Shown: positions 11,179 to 24,800, numbered from the stretch's first letter. The stretch: 64,000 nt of DNA from Micropterix aruncella (GCA_944548615.1 CALYMY010000073.1:117757-181756); one strand, 5' to 3'. Numbers and translations are program-made. Notes: generated by a model not told the origin, from the sequence alone.

Positions 11179-12727
11179 TTAGTACCGGCGTCGGGCGGGG
11201 CCAAGCGGGGCCGGGCGATGCCGAGCCGGACCTGAAATGAAATGACCTACTCTCAAATTTGAAAATTTCAATTTCATGCCAGATCCTACCGGTGGTTTCA
11301 TAAGGTTGCAATAGAAATAAAGAAAAATATCTGACAAAACATATATAGCACTTCTCTGCCGATAGAGAAAAAACGCCAAATGGCCGACGGGCAAAAACAC
11401 TGTTTTACAGACCAGGGTACCCGGGTTCGATACCCAGCCAGGATTCAATTTTTTTTTTCGTTTTTTCTTCTCTTTATATTACCAAAATAGTATTAACATT
11501 TCAAAAAACACAATATTTTAGCTCTCTCTATTACAGTTCTTTTTTTTTTCATCGAAAATACAAGTTTTAGTACCGGCGTCGGGCGGGGCCAAGCGGGGCC
11601 GGGCGATGCCGAGCCTGACCTGAAATGAAATGTCCTACCCTCAAATTTGAAAATTTAAATTTCATGCTAGATCCTACCGGTGGTTTCATAAGGTAGCAAC
11701 AGAAATATAGAAAAATATCTGACAAAACATATATAGAACTTCTCTGCCGATAGAGAAAAAACGCCAAATGGCCGACGGGCAAAAACACTGTTTTACAGAC
11801 CAGGGTACCCGGGTTCGATACCCAGCCAGGACTCAATTTTTTTTTCGTTTTTTGTTCTCTTGATATTACCAAAATAGTATTAACATTTCAAAAAACACAA
11901 TATTTTAGCTCTCTCTATTACAGTTCTTTTTTTTTCATCGAAAATACAAGTTTTAGTACCGGCGTCGGGCGGGGCCAAGCGGGGCCGGGCGATGCCGAGC
12001 CGGACCTGAAATGAAATGACCTACTCTCAAATTTGAAAATTTCAATTTCATGCCAGATCCTACCGGTGGTTTCATAAGGTTGCAATAGAAATAAAGAAAA
12101 ATATCTGACAAAACATATATAGCACTTCTCTGCCGATAGAGAAAAAACGCCAAATGGCCGACGGGCAAAAACACTGTTTTACAGACCAGGGTACCCGGGT
12201 TCGATACCCAGCCAGGATTCAATTTTTTTTTTCGTTTTTTCTTCTCTTTATATTACCAAAATAGTATTAACATTTCAAAAAACACAATATTTTAGCTCTC
12301 TCTATTACAGTTCTTTTTTTTTTCATCGAAAATACAAGTTTTAGTACCGGCGTCGGGCGGGGCCAAGCGGGGCCGGGCGATGCCGAGCCTGACCTGAAAT
12401 GAAATGTCCTACCCTCAAATTTGAAAATTTAAATTTCATGCTAGATCCTACCGGTGGTTTCATAAGGTAGCAACAGAAATATAGAAAAATATCTGACAAA
12501 ACATATATAGAACTTCTCTGCCGATAGAGAAAAAACGCCAAATGGCCGACGGGCAAAAACACTGTTTTACAGACCAGGGTACCCGGGTTCGATACCCAGC
12601 CAGGACTCAATTTTTTTTTCGTTTTTTCTTCTCTTGATATTACCAAAATAGTATTAACATTTCAAAAAACACAATATTTTAGCTCTCTCTATTACAGTTC
12701 TTTTTTTTTTCAACGAAAATACAAGTT
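11179..12727 (+). repeat. Two-monomer tandem duplication (774-bp period)
   Basis: The pair anchored at 11179 and 11567 is repeated at 11953 and 12341. The first member of each pair is a chimera (CTACTCTC with TTCAATTTC on the left; CAATAGAAATAAAG and TAGCACTT on the right). The second has GAGCCTGACC and GGTAGCAAC. The 11567 copy also has TTTTTTGTTC, which 12341 lacks. Confidence 0.8.
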
Positions 12728-15700
12728 TTAGTACCGGCGTCGGGCGGGGCCAAGCGGGGCCGGGCGATGCCGAGCCGGACCTGAAATGAAATGACCTACC
12801 CTCAAATTTGAAAATTTCAATTTCATGCCAGATCCTACCGGTGGTTTCATAAGGTTGCAACAGAAATATAGAAAAATATCTGACAAAACATATATAGAAC
12901 TTCTCTGCCGATAGAGAAAAAACGCCAAATGGCCGACGGGCAAAAACACTGTTTTACAGACCAGGGTACCCGGGTTCGATACCCAGCCAGGACTCAATTT
13001 TTTTTTCGTTTTTTCTTCTCTTGATATTACCAAAATAGTATTAACATTTCAAAAAACACAATATTTTAGCTCTCTCTATTACAGTTCTTTTTTTTTCAAC
13101 GAAAATACAAGTTTTAGTACCGGCGTCGGGCGGGGCCAAGCGGGGCCGGGCGATGCCGAGCCGGACCTGAAATGAAATGACCTACCCTCAAATTTGAAAA
13201 TTTCAATTTCATGCCAGATCCTACCGGTGGTTTCATAAGGTTGCAACAGAAATATAGAAAAATATCTGACAAAACATATATAGAACTTCTCTGCCGATAG
13301 AGAAAAAACGCCAAATGGCCGACGGGCAAAAACACTGTTTCTCAGACCAGGGTACCCGGGTTCGATACCCAGCCGGGACTCAATTTTTTTTTCGTTTTTT
13401 CTTCTCTTGATATTACCAAAATAGTATTAACATTTCAAAAAACACAATATTTTAGCTCTCTCTATTACAGTTCTTTTTTTTTCATCGAAAATACAAGTTT
13501 TAGTACCGGCGTCGGGCGGGGCCAAGCGGGGCCGGGCGATGCCGAGCCGGACCTGAAATGAAATGACCTACCCTCAAATTTGAAAATTTCAATTTCATGC
13601 CAGATCCTACCGGTGGTTTCATAAGGTTGCAACAGAAATATAGAAAAATATCTGACAAAACATATATAGAACTTCTCTGCCGATAGAGAAAAAACGCCAA
13701 ATGGCCGACGGGCAAAAACACTGTTTTACAGACCAGGGTACCCGGGTTCGATACCCAGCCAGGACTCAATTTTTTTTTCGTTTTTTCTTCTCTTGATATT
13801 ACCAAAATAGTATTAACATTTCAAAAAACACAATATTTTGGCTCTCTCTATTACAGTTCTTTTTTTTTCATCGAAAATACAAGTTTTAGTACCGGCGTCG
13901 GGCGGGGCCAAGCGGGGCCGGGCGATGCCGAGCCGGACCTGAAATGAAATGACCTACTCTCAAATTTGAAAATTTCAATTTCATGCCAGATCCTACCGGT
14001 GGTTTCATAAGGTTGCAACAGAAATATAGAAAAATATCTGACAAAACATATATAGAACTTCTCTGCCGATAGAGAAAAAACGCCAAATGGCCGACGGGCA
14101 AAAACACTGTTTTACAGACCAGGGTACCCGGGTTCGATACCCAGCCGGGACTCAATTTTTTTTTCGTTTTTTCTTCTTTTGATATTACCAAAATAGTATT
14201 AACATTTCAAAAAACACAATATTTTAGCTCTCTCTATTACAGTTCTTTTTTTTCATCGAAAATACAAGTTTTAGTACCGGCGTCGGGCGGGGCCAAGCGG
14301 GGCCGGGCGATGCCGAGCCGGACCTGAAATGAAATGACCTACCCTCAAATTTGAAAATTTCAATTTCATGCCAGATCCTACCGGTGGTTTCATAAGGTTG
14401 CAACAGAAATATAGAAAAATATCTGACCAAACATATATAGAACTTCTCTGGCGATAGAGAAAAAACGCCAAATGGCCGACGGGCAAAAACACTGTTTTAC
14501 AGACCAGGGTACCCGGGTTCGATACCCAGCCAGGACTCAATTTTTTTTTCGTTTTTTCTTCTCTTGATATTACCAAAATAGTATTAACATTTCAAAAAAC
14601 ACAACATTTTAGCTCTCTCTATTACAGTTCTTTTTTTTTCATCGAAAATACAAGTTTTAGTACCGGCGTCGGGCGGGGCCAAGCGGGGCCGGGCGATGCC
14701 GAGCCGGACCTGAAATGAAATGTCCTACCCTCAAATTTGAAAATTTCAATTTCATGCCAGATCCTACCGGTGGTTTCATAAGGTTGCAACAGAAATATAG
14801 AAAAATATCTGACAAAACATATATAGAACTTCTCTGCCGATAGAGAAAAAACGCCAAATAACCGACGGGCAAAAACACTGTTTTACAGACCAGGGTACCC
14901 GGGTTCGATACCCAGTCAGGACTCAATTTTTTTTTCGTTTTTTCTTCTCTTGATATTACCAAAATAGTATTAACATTTCAAAAAACACAATATTTTAGCT
15001 CTCTCTATTACAGTTCTTTTTTTTTTCATCGAAAATACAAGTTTTAGTACCGGCGTCGGGCGGGGCCAAGCGGGGCCGGGCGATGCCGAGCCGGACCTGA
15101 AATGGAATGACCTACCCCCAAATTTGAAAATTTCAATTTCATGCCAGATCCTACCGGTGGTTTCATAAGGTTGCAACAGAAATATAGAAAAATATCTGAC
15201 AAAACATATATAGAACTTCTCTGGCGATAGAGAAAAAACGCCAAATGGCCGACGGGCAAAAACACTGTTTTACAGACCAGGGTACCCGGGTTCGATACCC
15301 AGCCAGGACTCAATTTTTTTTTCGTTTTTTCTTCTCTTGATATTACCAAAATAGTATTAACATTTCAAAAAACACAACATTTTAGCTCTCTCTATTACAG
15401 TTCTTTTTTTTTCATCGAAAATACAAGTTTTAGTACCGGCGTCGGGCGGGGCCAAGCGGGGCCGGGCGATGCCGAGCCGGATCTGAAATGAAATGTCCTA
15501 CCCTCAAATTTGAAAATTTCAATTTCATGCCAGATCCTACCGGTGGTTTCATAAGGTTGCAACAGAAATATAGAAAAATATCTGACAAAACATATATAGA
15601 ACTTCTCTGCCGATAGAGAAAAAACGCCAAATGGCCGACGGGCAAAAACACTGTTTTACAGACCAGGGTACCCGGGTTCGATACCCAGCCGGGACTCAAT

Positions 15701-15815
15701 TTTTTTTTCGTTTTTTCTTCTCTTGATATTACCAAAATAGTATTAACATTTCAAAAAACACAATATTTTAGCTCTCTCTATTACAGTTCTTTTTTTTTCA
15801 TCGAAAATACAAGTT
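12728..15815 (+). repeat. Eight-monomer block, right copy
   Basis: Partner of the block at 4228-7316. It includes the monomer at 13114 in which the sequence between the A and B boxes reads TTTCTCAG instead of TTTTACAG, a private change. A third, shortened relative lies at 41983-44683, which also has the 385-bp monomer (43141) but a fused W/D monomer (43526). Confidence 0.7.
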
Positions 15816-16201
15816 TTAGTACCGGCGTCGGGCGGGGCCAAGCGGGGCCGGGCGATGCCGAGCCGGACCTGAAATGAAATGACCTACTCTCAAATTTGAA
15901 AATTTCAATTTCATGCCAGATCCTACCGGTGGTTTCATAAGGTTGCAACAGAAATATAGAAAAATATCTGACAAAACATATATAGAACTTCTCTGCCGAT
16001 AGAGAAAAAACGCCAAATGGCCGACGGGCAAAAACACTGTTTTACAGACCAGGGTACCCGGGTTCGATACCCAGCCAGGACTCAATTTTTTTTTCGTTTT
16101 TTCTTCTCTTGATATTACCAAAATAGTATTAACATTTCAAAAAACACAATATTTTAGCTCTCTCTATTACAGTTCTTTTTTTTTCAACGAAAATACAAGT
16201 T
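14271..16201 (+). repeat. Five-monomer higher-order repeat, copy A (W-D-G-S plus standard)
   Basis: Anchors at 14271, 14657, 15044, 15430 and 15816 carry the W, D, G, S and standard variants. The next five monomers repeat the order exactly 1931 bp downstream, including one 387-bp D monomer. This is a clean tandem duplication of a five-monomer block. Confidence 0.88.
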
Positions 16202-18132
16202 TTAGTACCGGCGTCGGGCGGGGCCAAGCGGGGCCGGGCGATGCCGAGCCGGACCTGAAATGAAATGACCTACCCTCAAATTTGAAAATTTCAATTTCAT
16301 GCCAGATCCTACCGGTGGTTTCATAAGGTTGCAACAGAAATATAGAAAAATATCTGACCAAACATATATAGAACTTCTCTGGCGATAGAGAAAAAACGCC
16401 AAATGGCCGACGGGCAAAAACACTGTTTTACAGACCAGGGTACCCGGGTTCGATACCCAGCCAGGACTCAATTTTTTTTTCGTTTTTTCTTCTCTTGATA
16501 TTACCAAAATAGTATTAACATTTCAAAAAACACAACATTTTAGCTCTCTCTATTACAGTTCTTTTTTTTTCATCGAAAATACAAGTTTTAGTACCGGCGT
16601 CGGGCGGGGCCAAGCGGGGCCGGGCGATGCCGAGCCGGACCTGAAATGAAATGTCCTACCCTCAAATTTGAAAATTTCAATTTCATGCCAGATCCTACCG
16701 GTGGTTTCATAAGGTTGCAACAGAAATATAGAAAAATATCTGACAAAACATATATAGAACTTCTCTGCCGATAGAGAAAAAACGCCAAATAACCGACGGG
16801 CAAAAACACTGTTTTACAGACCAGGGTACCCGGGTTCGATACCCAGTCAGGACTCAATTTTTTTTTCGTTTTTTCTTCTCTTGATATTACCAAAATAGTA
16901 TTAACATTTCAAAAAACACAATATTTTAGCTCTCTCTATTACAGTTCTTTTTTTTTTCATCGAAAATACAAGTTTTAGTACCGGCGTCGGGCGGGGCCAA
17001 GCGGGGCCGGGCGATGCCGAGCCGGACCTGAAATGGAATGACCTACCCCCAAATTTAAAAATTTCAATTTCATGCCAGATCCTACCGGTGGTTTCATAAG
17101 GTTGCAACAGAAATATAGAAAAATATCTGACAAAACATATATAGAACTTCTCTGGCGATAGAGAAAAAACGCCAAATGGCCGACGGGCAAAAACACTGTT
17201 TTACAGACCAGGGTACCCGGGTTCGATACCCAGCCAGGACTCAATTTTTTTTTCGTTTTTTCTTCTCTTGATATTACCAAAATAGTATTAACATTTCAAA
17301 AAACACAACATTTTAGCTCTCTCTATTACAGTTCTTTTTTTTTCATCGAAAATACAAGTTTTAGTACCGGCGTCGGGCGGGGCCAAGCGGGGCCGGGCGA
17401 TGCCGAGCCGGATCTGAAATGAAATGTCCTACCCTCAAATTTGAAAATTTCAATTTCATGCCAGATCCTACCGGTGGTTTCATAAGGTTGCAACAGAAAT
17501 ATAGAAAAATATCTGACAAAACATATATAGAACTTCTCTGCCGATAGAGAAAAAACGCCAAATGGCCGACGGGCAAAAACACTGTTTTACAGACCAGGGT
17601 ACCCGGGTTCGATACCCAGCCGGGACTCAATTTTTTTTTCGTTTTTTCTTCTCTTGATATTACCAAAATAGTATTAACATTTCAAAAAACACAATATTTT
17701 AGCTCTCTCTATTACAGTTCTTTTTTTTTCATCGAAAATACAAGTTTTAGTACCGGCGTCGGGCGGGGCCAAGCGGGGCCGGGCGATGCCGAGCCGGACC
17801 TGAAATGAAATGACCTACTCTCAAATTTGAAAATTTCAATTTCATGCCAGATCCTACCGGTGGTTTCATAAGGTTGCAACAGAAATATAGAAAAATATCT
17901 GACAAAACATATATAGAACTTCTCTGCCGATAGAGAAAAAACGCCAAATGGCCGACGGGCAAAAACACTGTTTTACAGACCAGGGTACCCGGGTTCGATA
18001 CCCAGCCAGGACTCAATTTTTTTTTCGTTTTTTCTTCTCTTGATATTACCAAAATAGTATTAACATTTCAAAAAACACAATATTTTAGCTCTCTCTATTA
18101 CAGTTCTTTTTTTTTCAACGAAAATACAAGTT
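16202..18132 (+). repeat. Five-monomer higher-order repeat, copy B
   Basis: Anchors at 16202, 16588, 16975, 17361 and 17747 are each 1931 bp from their copy-A partner and carry the same variants. A private change (AAATTTAAAAATTTC in the G monomer near 17054) postdates the duplication. Confidence 0.88.
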
Positions 18133-21100
18133 TTAGTACCGGCGTCGGGCGGGGCCAAGCGGGGCCGGGCGATGCCGAGCCGGACCTGAAATGAAATGAC
18201 CTACCCTCAAATTTGAAAATTTCAATTTCATGCCAGATCCTACCGGTGGTTTCATAAGGTTGCAACAGAAATATAGAAAAATATCTGACAAAACATATAT
18301 AGAACTTCTCTGCCGATAGAGAAAAAACGCCAAATGGCCGACGGGCAAAAACACTGTTTTACAGACCAGGGTACCCGGGTTCGATACCCAGCCAGGACTC
18401 AATTTTTTTTTCGTTTTTTCTTCTCTTGATATTACCAAAATAGTATTAACATTTCAAAAAACACAATATTTTAGCTCTCTCTATTACAGTTCTTTTTTTT
18501 TCAACGAAAATACAAGTTTTAGTACCGGCGTCGGGCGGGGCCAAGCGGGGCAGGGCGATGCCGAGCCGGACCTGAAATGAAATGACCTACCCTCAAATTT
18601 GAAAATTTCAATTTCATGCCAGATCCTACCGGTGGTTTCATAAGGTTGCAACAGAAATATAGAAAAATATCTGACAAAACATATATAGAACTTCTCTGCC
18701 GATAGAGAAAAAACGCCAAATGGCCGACGGGCAAAAACACTGTTTTACAGACCAGGGTACCCGGGTTCGATACCCAGCCGGGACTCAATTTTTTTTTCGT
18801 TTTTTCTTCTCTTGATATTACCATAATAGTATTAACATTTCAAAAAACACAATATTTTAGCTCTCTCTATTACAGTTCTTTTTTTTTCATCGAAAATACA
18901 AGTTTTAGTACCGGCGTCGGGCGGGGCCAAGCGGGGCCGGGCGATGCCGAGCCGGACCTGAAATGAACTGACCTACCCTCAAATTTGAAAATTTCAATTT
19001 CATGCCAGATCCTACCGGTGGTTTCATAAGGTTGCAACAGAAATATAGAAAAATATCTGACAAAACATATATAGAACTTCTCTGCCGATAGAGAAAAAAC
19101 GCCAAATGGCCGACGGGCAAAAACACTGTTTTACAGACCAGGGTAACCCGGGTTCGATACCCAGCGAGGACTCAATTTTTTTTTCGTTTTTTCTTCTCTT
19201 GATATTACCAAAATAGTATTAACATTTCAAAAAACACAACATTTTAGCTCTCTCTATTACAGTTCTTTTTTTTTCATCGAAAATACAAGTTTTAGTACCG
19301 GCGTCGGGCGGGGCCAAGCGGGGCCGGGCGATGCCGAGCCGGACCTGAAATGAAATGTCCTACCCTCAAATTTGAAATTTTAAATTTCATGCCAGATCCT
19401 ACCGGTGGTTTCATAAGGTTGCAACAGAAATATAGAAAAATATCTGACAAAACATATATAGAACTTCTCTGCCGATAGAGAAAAAACGCCAAATGGCCGA
19501 CGGGCAAAAACACTGTTTTACAGACCAGGGTACCCGGGTTCGATACCCAGCCAGGACTCAATTTTTTTTTTGTTTTTTCTTCTCTTGATATTACCAAAAT
19601 AGTATTAACATTTCAAAAAACACAATATTTTAGCTCTCTCTATTACAGTTCTTTTTTTTTCATCGAAAATACAAGTTTTAGTACCGGCGTCGGGCGGGGC
19701 CAAGTGGGGCCGGGCGATGCCGAGCCGGACCTGAAATGAAATGTCCTACCCTCAATGTTGAAAATTTAAATTTCATGCCAGATCCTACCGGTGGTTTCAT
19801 AAGGTTGCAACAGAAATATAGAAAAATATCTGACAAAACATATATAGAACTTCTCTGCCGATAGAGAAAAAACGCCAAATGGCCGACGGGCAAAAACACT
19901 GTTTTACAGACCAGGGTACCCGGGTTCGATACCCAGCCAGGACTCAATTTTTTTTTCGTTTTTTCTTCTCTTGATATTACCAAAATAGTATTAACATTTC
20001 AAAAAACACAATATTTTAGCTCTCTCTATTACAGTTCTTTTTTTTTCATCGAAAATACAAGTTTTAGTACCGGCGTCGGGCGGGGCCAAGCGGGGCCGGG
20101 CGATGCCGAGCCGGACCTGAAATGAAATGACCTACCCTCAAATTTGAAAATTTCAATTTCATGCCAGATCCTACCGGTGGTTTCATAAGGTTGCAACAGA
20201 AATATAGAAAAATATCTGACAAAACATATATAGAACTTCTCTGCCGATAGAGAAAAAACGCCAAATGGCCGACGGGCAAAAACACTGTTTTACAGACCAG
20301 GGTACCCGGGTTCGATACCCAGCGAGGACTCAATTTTTTTTTCGTTTTTTCTTCTCTTGATATTACCAAAATAGTATTAACATTTCAAAAAACACAACAT
20401 TTTAGCTCTCTCTATTACAGTTCTTTTTTTTTTCATCGAAAATACAAGTTTTAGTACCGGCGTCGGGCGGGGCCAAGCGGGGCCGGGCGATGCCGAGCCG
20501 GACCTGAAATGAAATGTCCTACCCTCAAATTTGAAAATTTAAATTTCATGCCAGATCCTACCGGTGGTTTCATAAGGTTGCAACAGAAATATAGAAAAAT
20601 ATCTGACAAAACATATATAGAACTTCTCTGCCGATAGAGAAAAAACGCCAAATGGCCGACGGGCAAAAACACTGTTTTACAGACCAGGGTACCCGGGTTC
20701 GATACCCAGCCAGGACTCAATTTTTTTTTCGTTTTTTCTTCTCTTGATATTACCAAAATAGTATTAACATTTCAAAAAACACAATATTTTAGCTCTCTCT
20801 ATTACAGTTCTTTTTTTTTCATCGAAAATACAAGTTTTAGTACCGGCGTCGGGCGGGGCCAAGCGGGGCCGGGCGATGCCGAGCCGGACCTGAAATGAAA
20901 TGTCCTACCCTCAAATTTGAAAATTTAAATTTCATGCCAGATCCTACCGGTGGTTTCATAAGGTTGCAACAGAAATATAGAAAAATATCTGACAAAACAT
21001 ATATAGAACTTCTCTGCCGATAGAGAAAAAACGCCAAATGGCCGACGGGCAAAAACACTGTTTTACAGACCAGGGTACCCGGGTTCGATACCCAGCCAGG

Positions 21101-21535
21101 ACTCAATTTTTTTTTCTTTTTTTCTTCTCTTGATATTACCAAAATAGTATTAACATTTCAAAAAACACAATATTTTAGCTCTCTCTATTACAGTTCTTTT
21201 TTTTTCATCGAAAATACAAGTTTTAGTACCGGCGTCGGGCGGGGCCAAGCGGGGCCGAGCGATGCCGAGCCGGACCTGAAATGAAATGTCCTACCCTCAA
21301 ATTTGAAAATTTAAATTTCATGCCAGATCCTACCGGTGGTTTCATAAGGTTGCAACAGAAATATAGAAAAATATCTGACAAAACATATATAGAACTTCTC
21401 TGCCGATAGAGAAAAAACGCCAAATGGCCGACGGGCAAAAACACTGTTTTACAGACCAGGGTACCCGGGTTCGATACCCAGCCAGGACTCAATTTTTTTT
21501 TCGTTTTTTCTTCTCTTGATATTACCAAAATAGTA

Positions 21536-21539
21536 TTAA
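21536..21539. other. TTAA target-site duplication, left
   Basis: The monomer motif TAGTATTAAC is interrupted after TTAA. Empty monomers have one TTAA followed by CATTTC at this place. Confidence 0.9.
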
Positions 21540-21845
21540 CCCCTTGAGTATGATACGACCAAATCTGGTTCTGAAACAATTATCCGTTGAGTATGATACG
21601 ACCAGATCTGGTTCCGCGTTTTTTTCACTTCTTTGACGTTCTCATATTTATTCATAATTATCTAATTGTTTTACAAAATGATATTTCAATATTCTATATT
21701 CGAAATTTCAATGCAATCATTGTGCAGTTGTTCTTTTTATGATTGGTGTAGTAGTTTCGTAGTTATAGTACTTTAAGGTCGATGTCGCCGAAAATCCTGC
21801 AAAAGAGACAGATGCATCCATGAAAATACCCATTTACTCCAAGGG
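21540..21845. mobile_element. Nonautonomous piggyBac-type MITE, 306 bp
   Basis: A non-satellite sequence sits inside one monomer between two TTAA copies. Its ends are imperfect inverted repeats: left CCCCTTGAGTA, right (reverse complement) CCCTTGGAGTAAATGGG. TTAA targeting and CCC-starting termini are hallmarks of the piggyBac superfamily. It has no ORF of note, so it would need a transposase supplied elsewhere. Near the left end is a direct repeat with a 43-bp period. Equivalent monomers at 25008 and 36961 are empty, confirming insertion. Family identity beyond piggyBac-like is not assigned. Confidence 0.85.
21544..21614. repeat. Subterminal direct repeat within the MITE (43-bp period)
   Basis: A 28-bp sequence starting TTGAGTATGATACGACC at 21544-21571 recurs at 21587-21614 with one substitution (A/G) inside. 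The second copy contains the perfect 12-bp palindrome ACCAGATCTGGT (21601-21612); the first has ACCAAATCTGGT. The first copy overlaps the left terminal inverted repeat. Such subterminal repeats can bind transposase, which is an inference here. Confidence 0.8.
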
Positions 21846-21849
21846 TTAA
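21846..21849. other. TTAA target-site duplication, right
   Basis: The second TTAA directly precedes CATTTC, restoring the monomer. Precise TTAA duplication indicates simple transposition without loss of target DNA. Confidence 0.9.
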
Positions 21850-24800
21850 CATTTCAAAAAACACAATATTTTAGCTCTCTCTATTACAGTTCTTTTTTTT
21901 TCATCGAAAATACAAGTTTTAGTACCGGCGTCGGGCGGGGCCAAGCGGGGCCGGGCGATGCCGAGCCGGACCTGAAATGAAATGACCTACCCTCAAATTT
22001 GAAAATTTCAATTTCATGCCAGATCCTACCGGTGGTTTCATAAGGTTGCAACAGAAATATAGAAAAATATCTGACAAAACATATATAGAACTTCTCTGCC
22101 GATAGAGAAAAAACGCCAAATGGCCGACGGGCAAAAACACTGTTTTACAGACCAGGGTACCCGGGTTCGATACCCAGCCAGGACTCAATTTTTTTTTCGT
22201 TTTTTCTTCTCTTGATATTACCAAAATAGTATTAACATTTCAAAAAACACAATATTTTAGCTCTCTCTATTACAGTTCTTTTTTTTTCATCGAAAATACA
22301 AGTTTTAGTACCGGCGTCGGGCGGGGCCAAGTGGGGCCGGGCGATGCCGAGCCGGACCTGAAATGAAATGTCCTACCCTCAAATTTGAAAATTTAAATTT
22401 CATGCCAGATCCTACCGGTGGTTTCATAAGGTTGCAACAGAAATATAGAAAAATATCTGACAAAACATATATAGAACTTCTCTGCCGATAGAGAAAAAAC
22501 GCCAAATGGCCGACGGGCAAAAACACTGTTTTACAGACCAGGGTACCCGGGTTCGATACCCAGCCAGGACTCAATTTTTTTTTCGTTTTTTGTTCTCTTG
22601 ATATTACCAAAATAGTATTAACATTTCAAAAAACACAATATTTTAGCTCTCTCTATTACAGTTCTTTTTTTTTCATCGAAAATACAAGTTTTAGTACCGG
22701 CGTCGGGCGGGGCCAAGCGGGGCCGGGCGATGCCGAGCCGGACCTGAAATGAAATGACCTACCCTCAAATTTGAAAATTTCAATTTCATGCCAGATCCTA
22801 CCGGTGGTTTCATAAGGTTGCAACAGAAATATAGAAAAATATCTGACAAAACATATATAGAACTTCTCTGCCGATAGAGAAAAAACGCCAAATGGCCGAC
22901 GGGCAAAAACACTGTTTTACAGACCAGGGTACCCGGGTTCGATACCCAGCCAGGACTCAATTTTTTTTTCGTTTTTTCTTCTCTTGATATTACCAAAATA
23001 GTATTAACATTTCAAAAAACACAATATTTTAGCTCTCTCTATTACAGTTCTTTTTTTTTCATCGAAAATACAAGTTTTAGTACCGGCGTCGGGCGGGGCC
23101 AAGCGGGGCCGGGCGATGCCGAGCCGGACCTGAAATGAAATGACCTACCCTCAAATTTGAAAATTTAAATTTCATGCCAGATCCTACCGGTGGTTTCATA
23201 AGGTTGCAACAGAAATATAGAAAAATATCTGACAAAACATATATAGAACTTCTCTGCCGATAGAGAAAAAACGCCAAATGGCCGACGGGCAAAAACACTG
23301 TTTTACAGACCAGGGTACCCGGGTTCGATACCCAGCCAGGACTCAATTTTTTTTTCGTTTTTTCTTCTCTTGATATTACCAAAATAGTATTAACATTTCA
23401 AAAAACACAATATTTTAGCTCTCTCTATTACAGTTCTTTTTTTTTCATCGAAAATACAAGTTTTAGTACCGGCGTCGGGCGGGGCCAAGCGGGGCCGGGC
23501 GATGCCGAGCCGGACCTGAAATGAAATGTCCTACCCTCAAATTTGAAAATTTAAATTTCATGCCAGATCCTACCGGTGGTTTCATAAGGTTGCAACAGAA
23601 ATATAGAAAAATATCTGACAAAACATATATAGAACTTCTCTGCCGATAGAGAAAAAACGCCAAATGGCCGACGGGCAAAAACACTGTTTTACAGACCAGG
23701 GTACCCGGGTTCGATACCCAGCCAGGACTCAATTTTTTTTTCGTTTTTTCTTCTCTTGATATTACCAAAATAGTATTAACATTTCAAAAAACACAATATT
23801 TTAGCTCTCTCTATTACAGTTCTTTTTTTTTCATCGAAAATACAAGTTTTAGTACCGGCGTCGGGCGGGGCCAAGCGGGGCCGGGCGATGCCGAGCCGGA
23901 CCTGAAATGAAATGACCTACCCTCAAATTTGAAAATTTCAATTTCATGCCAGATCCTACCGGTGGTTTCATAAGGTTGCAACAGAAATATAGAAAAATAT
24001 CTGACAAAACATATATAGAACTTCTCTGCCGATAGAGAAAAAACGCCAAATGGCCGACGGGCAAAAACACTGTTTTACAGACCAGGGTACCCGGGTTCGA
24101 TACCCAGCGAGGACTCAATTTTTTTTTCGTTTTTTCTTCTCTTGATATTACCAAAATAGTATTAACATTTCAAAAAACACAACATTTTAGCTCTCTCTAT
24201 TACAGTTCTTTTTTTTTTCATCGAAAATACAAGTTTTAGTACCGGCGTCGGGCGGGGCCAAGCGGGGCCGGGCGATGCCGAGCCGGACCTGAAATGAAAT
24301 GTCCTACCCTCAAATTTGAAAATTTAAATTTCATGCCAGATCCTACCGGTGGTTTCATAAGGTTGCAACAGAAATATAGAAAAATATCTGACAAAACATA
24401 TATAGAACTTCTCTGCCGATAGAGAAAAAACGCCAAATGGCCGACGGGCAAAAACACTGTTTTACAGACCAGGGTACCCGGGTTCGATACCCAGCCAGGA
24501 CTCAATTTTTTTTTCGTTTTTTCTTCTCTTGATATTACCAAAATAGTATTAACATTTCAAAAAACACAATATTTTAGCTCTCTCTATTACAGTTCTTTTT
24601 TTTTCATCGAAAATACAAGTTTTAGTACCGGCGTCGGGCGGGGCCAAGCGGGGCCGGGCGATGCCGAGCCGGACCTGAAATGAAATGTCCTACCCTCAAA
24701 TTTGAAAATTTAAATTTCATGCCAGATCCTACCGGTGGTTTCATAAGGTTGCAACAGAAATATAGAAAAATATCTGACAAAACATATATAGAACTTCTCT

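Larger units (their letters stand above)
1..21539 (+). repeat. Satellite array, left segment (about 56 monomers of ~386 bp)
   Basis: Head-to-tail copies of one monomer, all in the same orientation. The landmark TTAGTACCGG recurs every 385-388 bp (364, 750, 1136, 1524, 1911 and so on). Length differences come mainly from T-run slippage. Monomers differ by only a few substitutions, so the array is strongly homogenised. The period is not a multiple of three, so reading frames change from monomer to monomer. The first monomer is cut by the window edge. The right end is the TTAA duplicated by the MITE. I see no host gene. Typical of centromeric, pericentromeric or sex-chromosome heterochromatin, but the chromosomal location cannot be read from the sequence. 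Confidence 0.98.
20064..23848 (+). repeat. Nine-monomer higher-order repeat A, copy 1 (carries the MITE)
   Basis: Monomers at 20064 (387 bp, CAGCGAGG), 20451, 20837 (TTTTTTTTTCTTTTTTT linker), 21223 (GGGGCCGAGC; MITE inside), 21919, 22305 (AAGTGGGG and TTTTTTGTTC), 22691, 23077 (GACC with TTAAATTTC) and 23463. The same order of nine diagnostic states recurs at 23849 and 35802. Removing the 310-bp MITE plus target copy gives a length near nine monomers. Confidence 0.88.
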
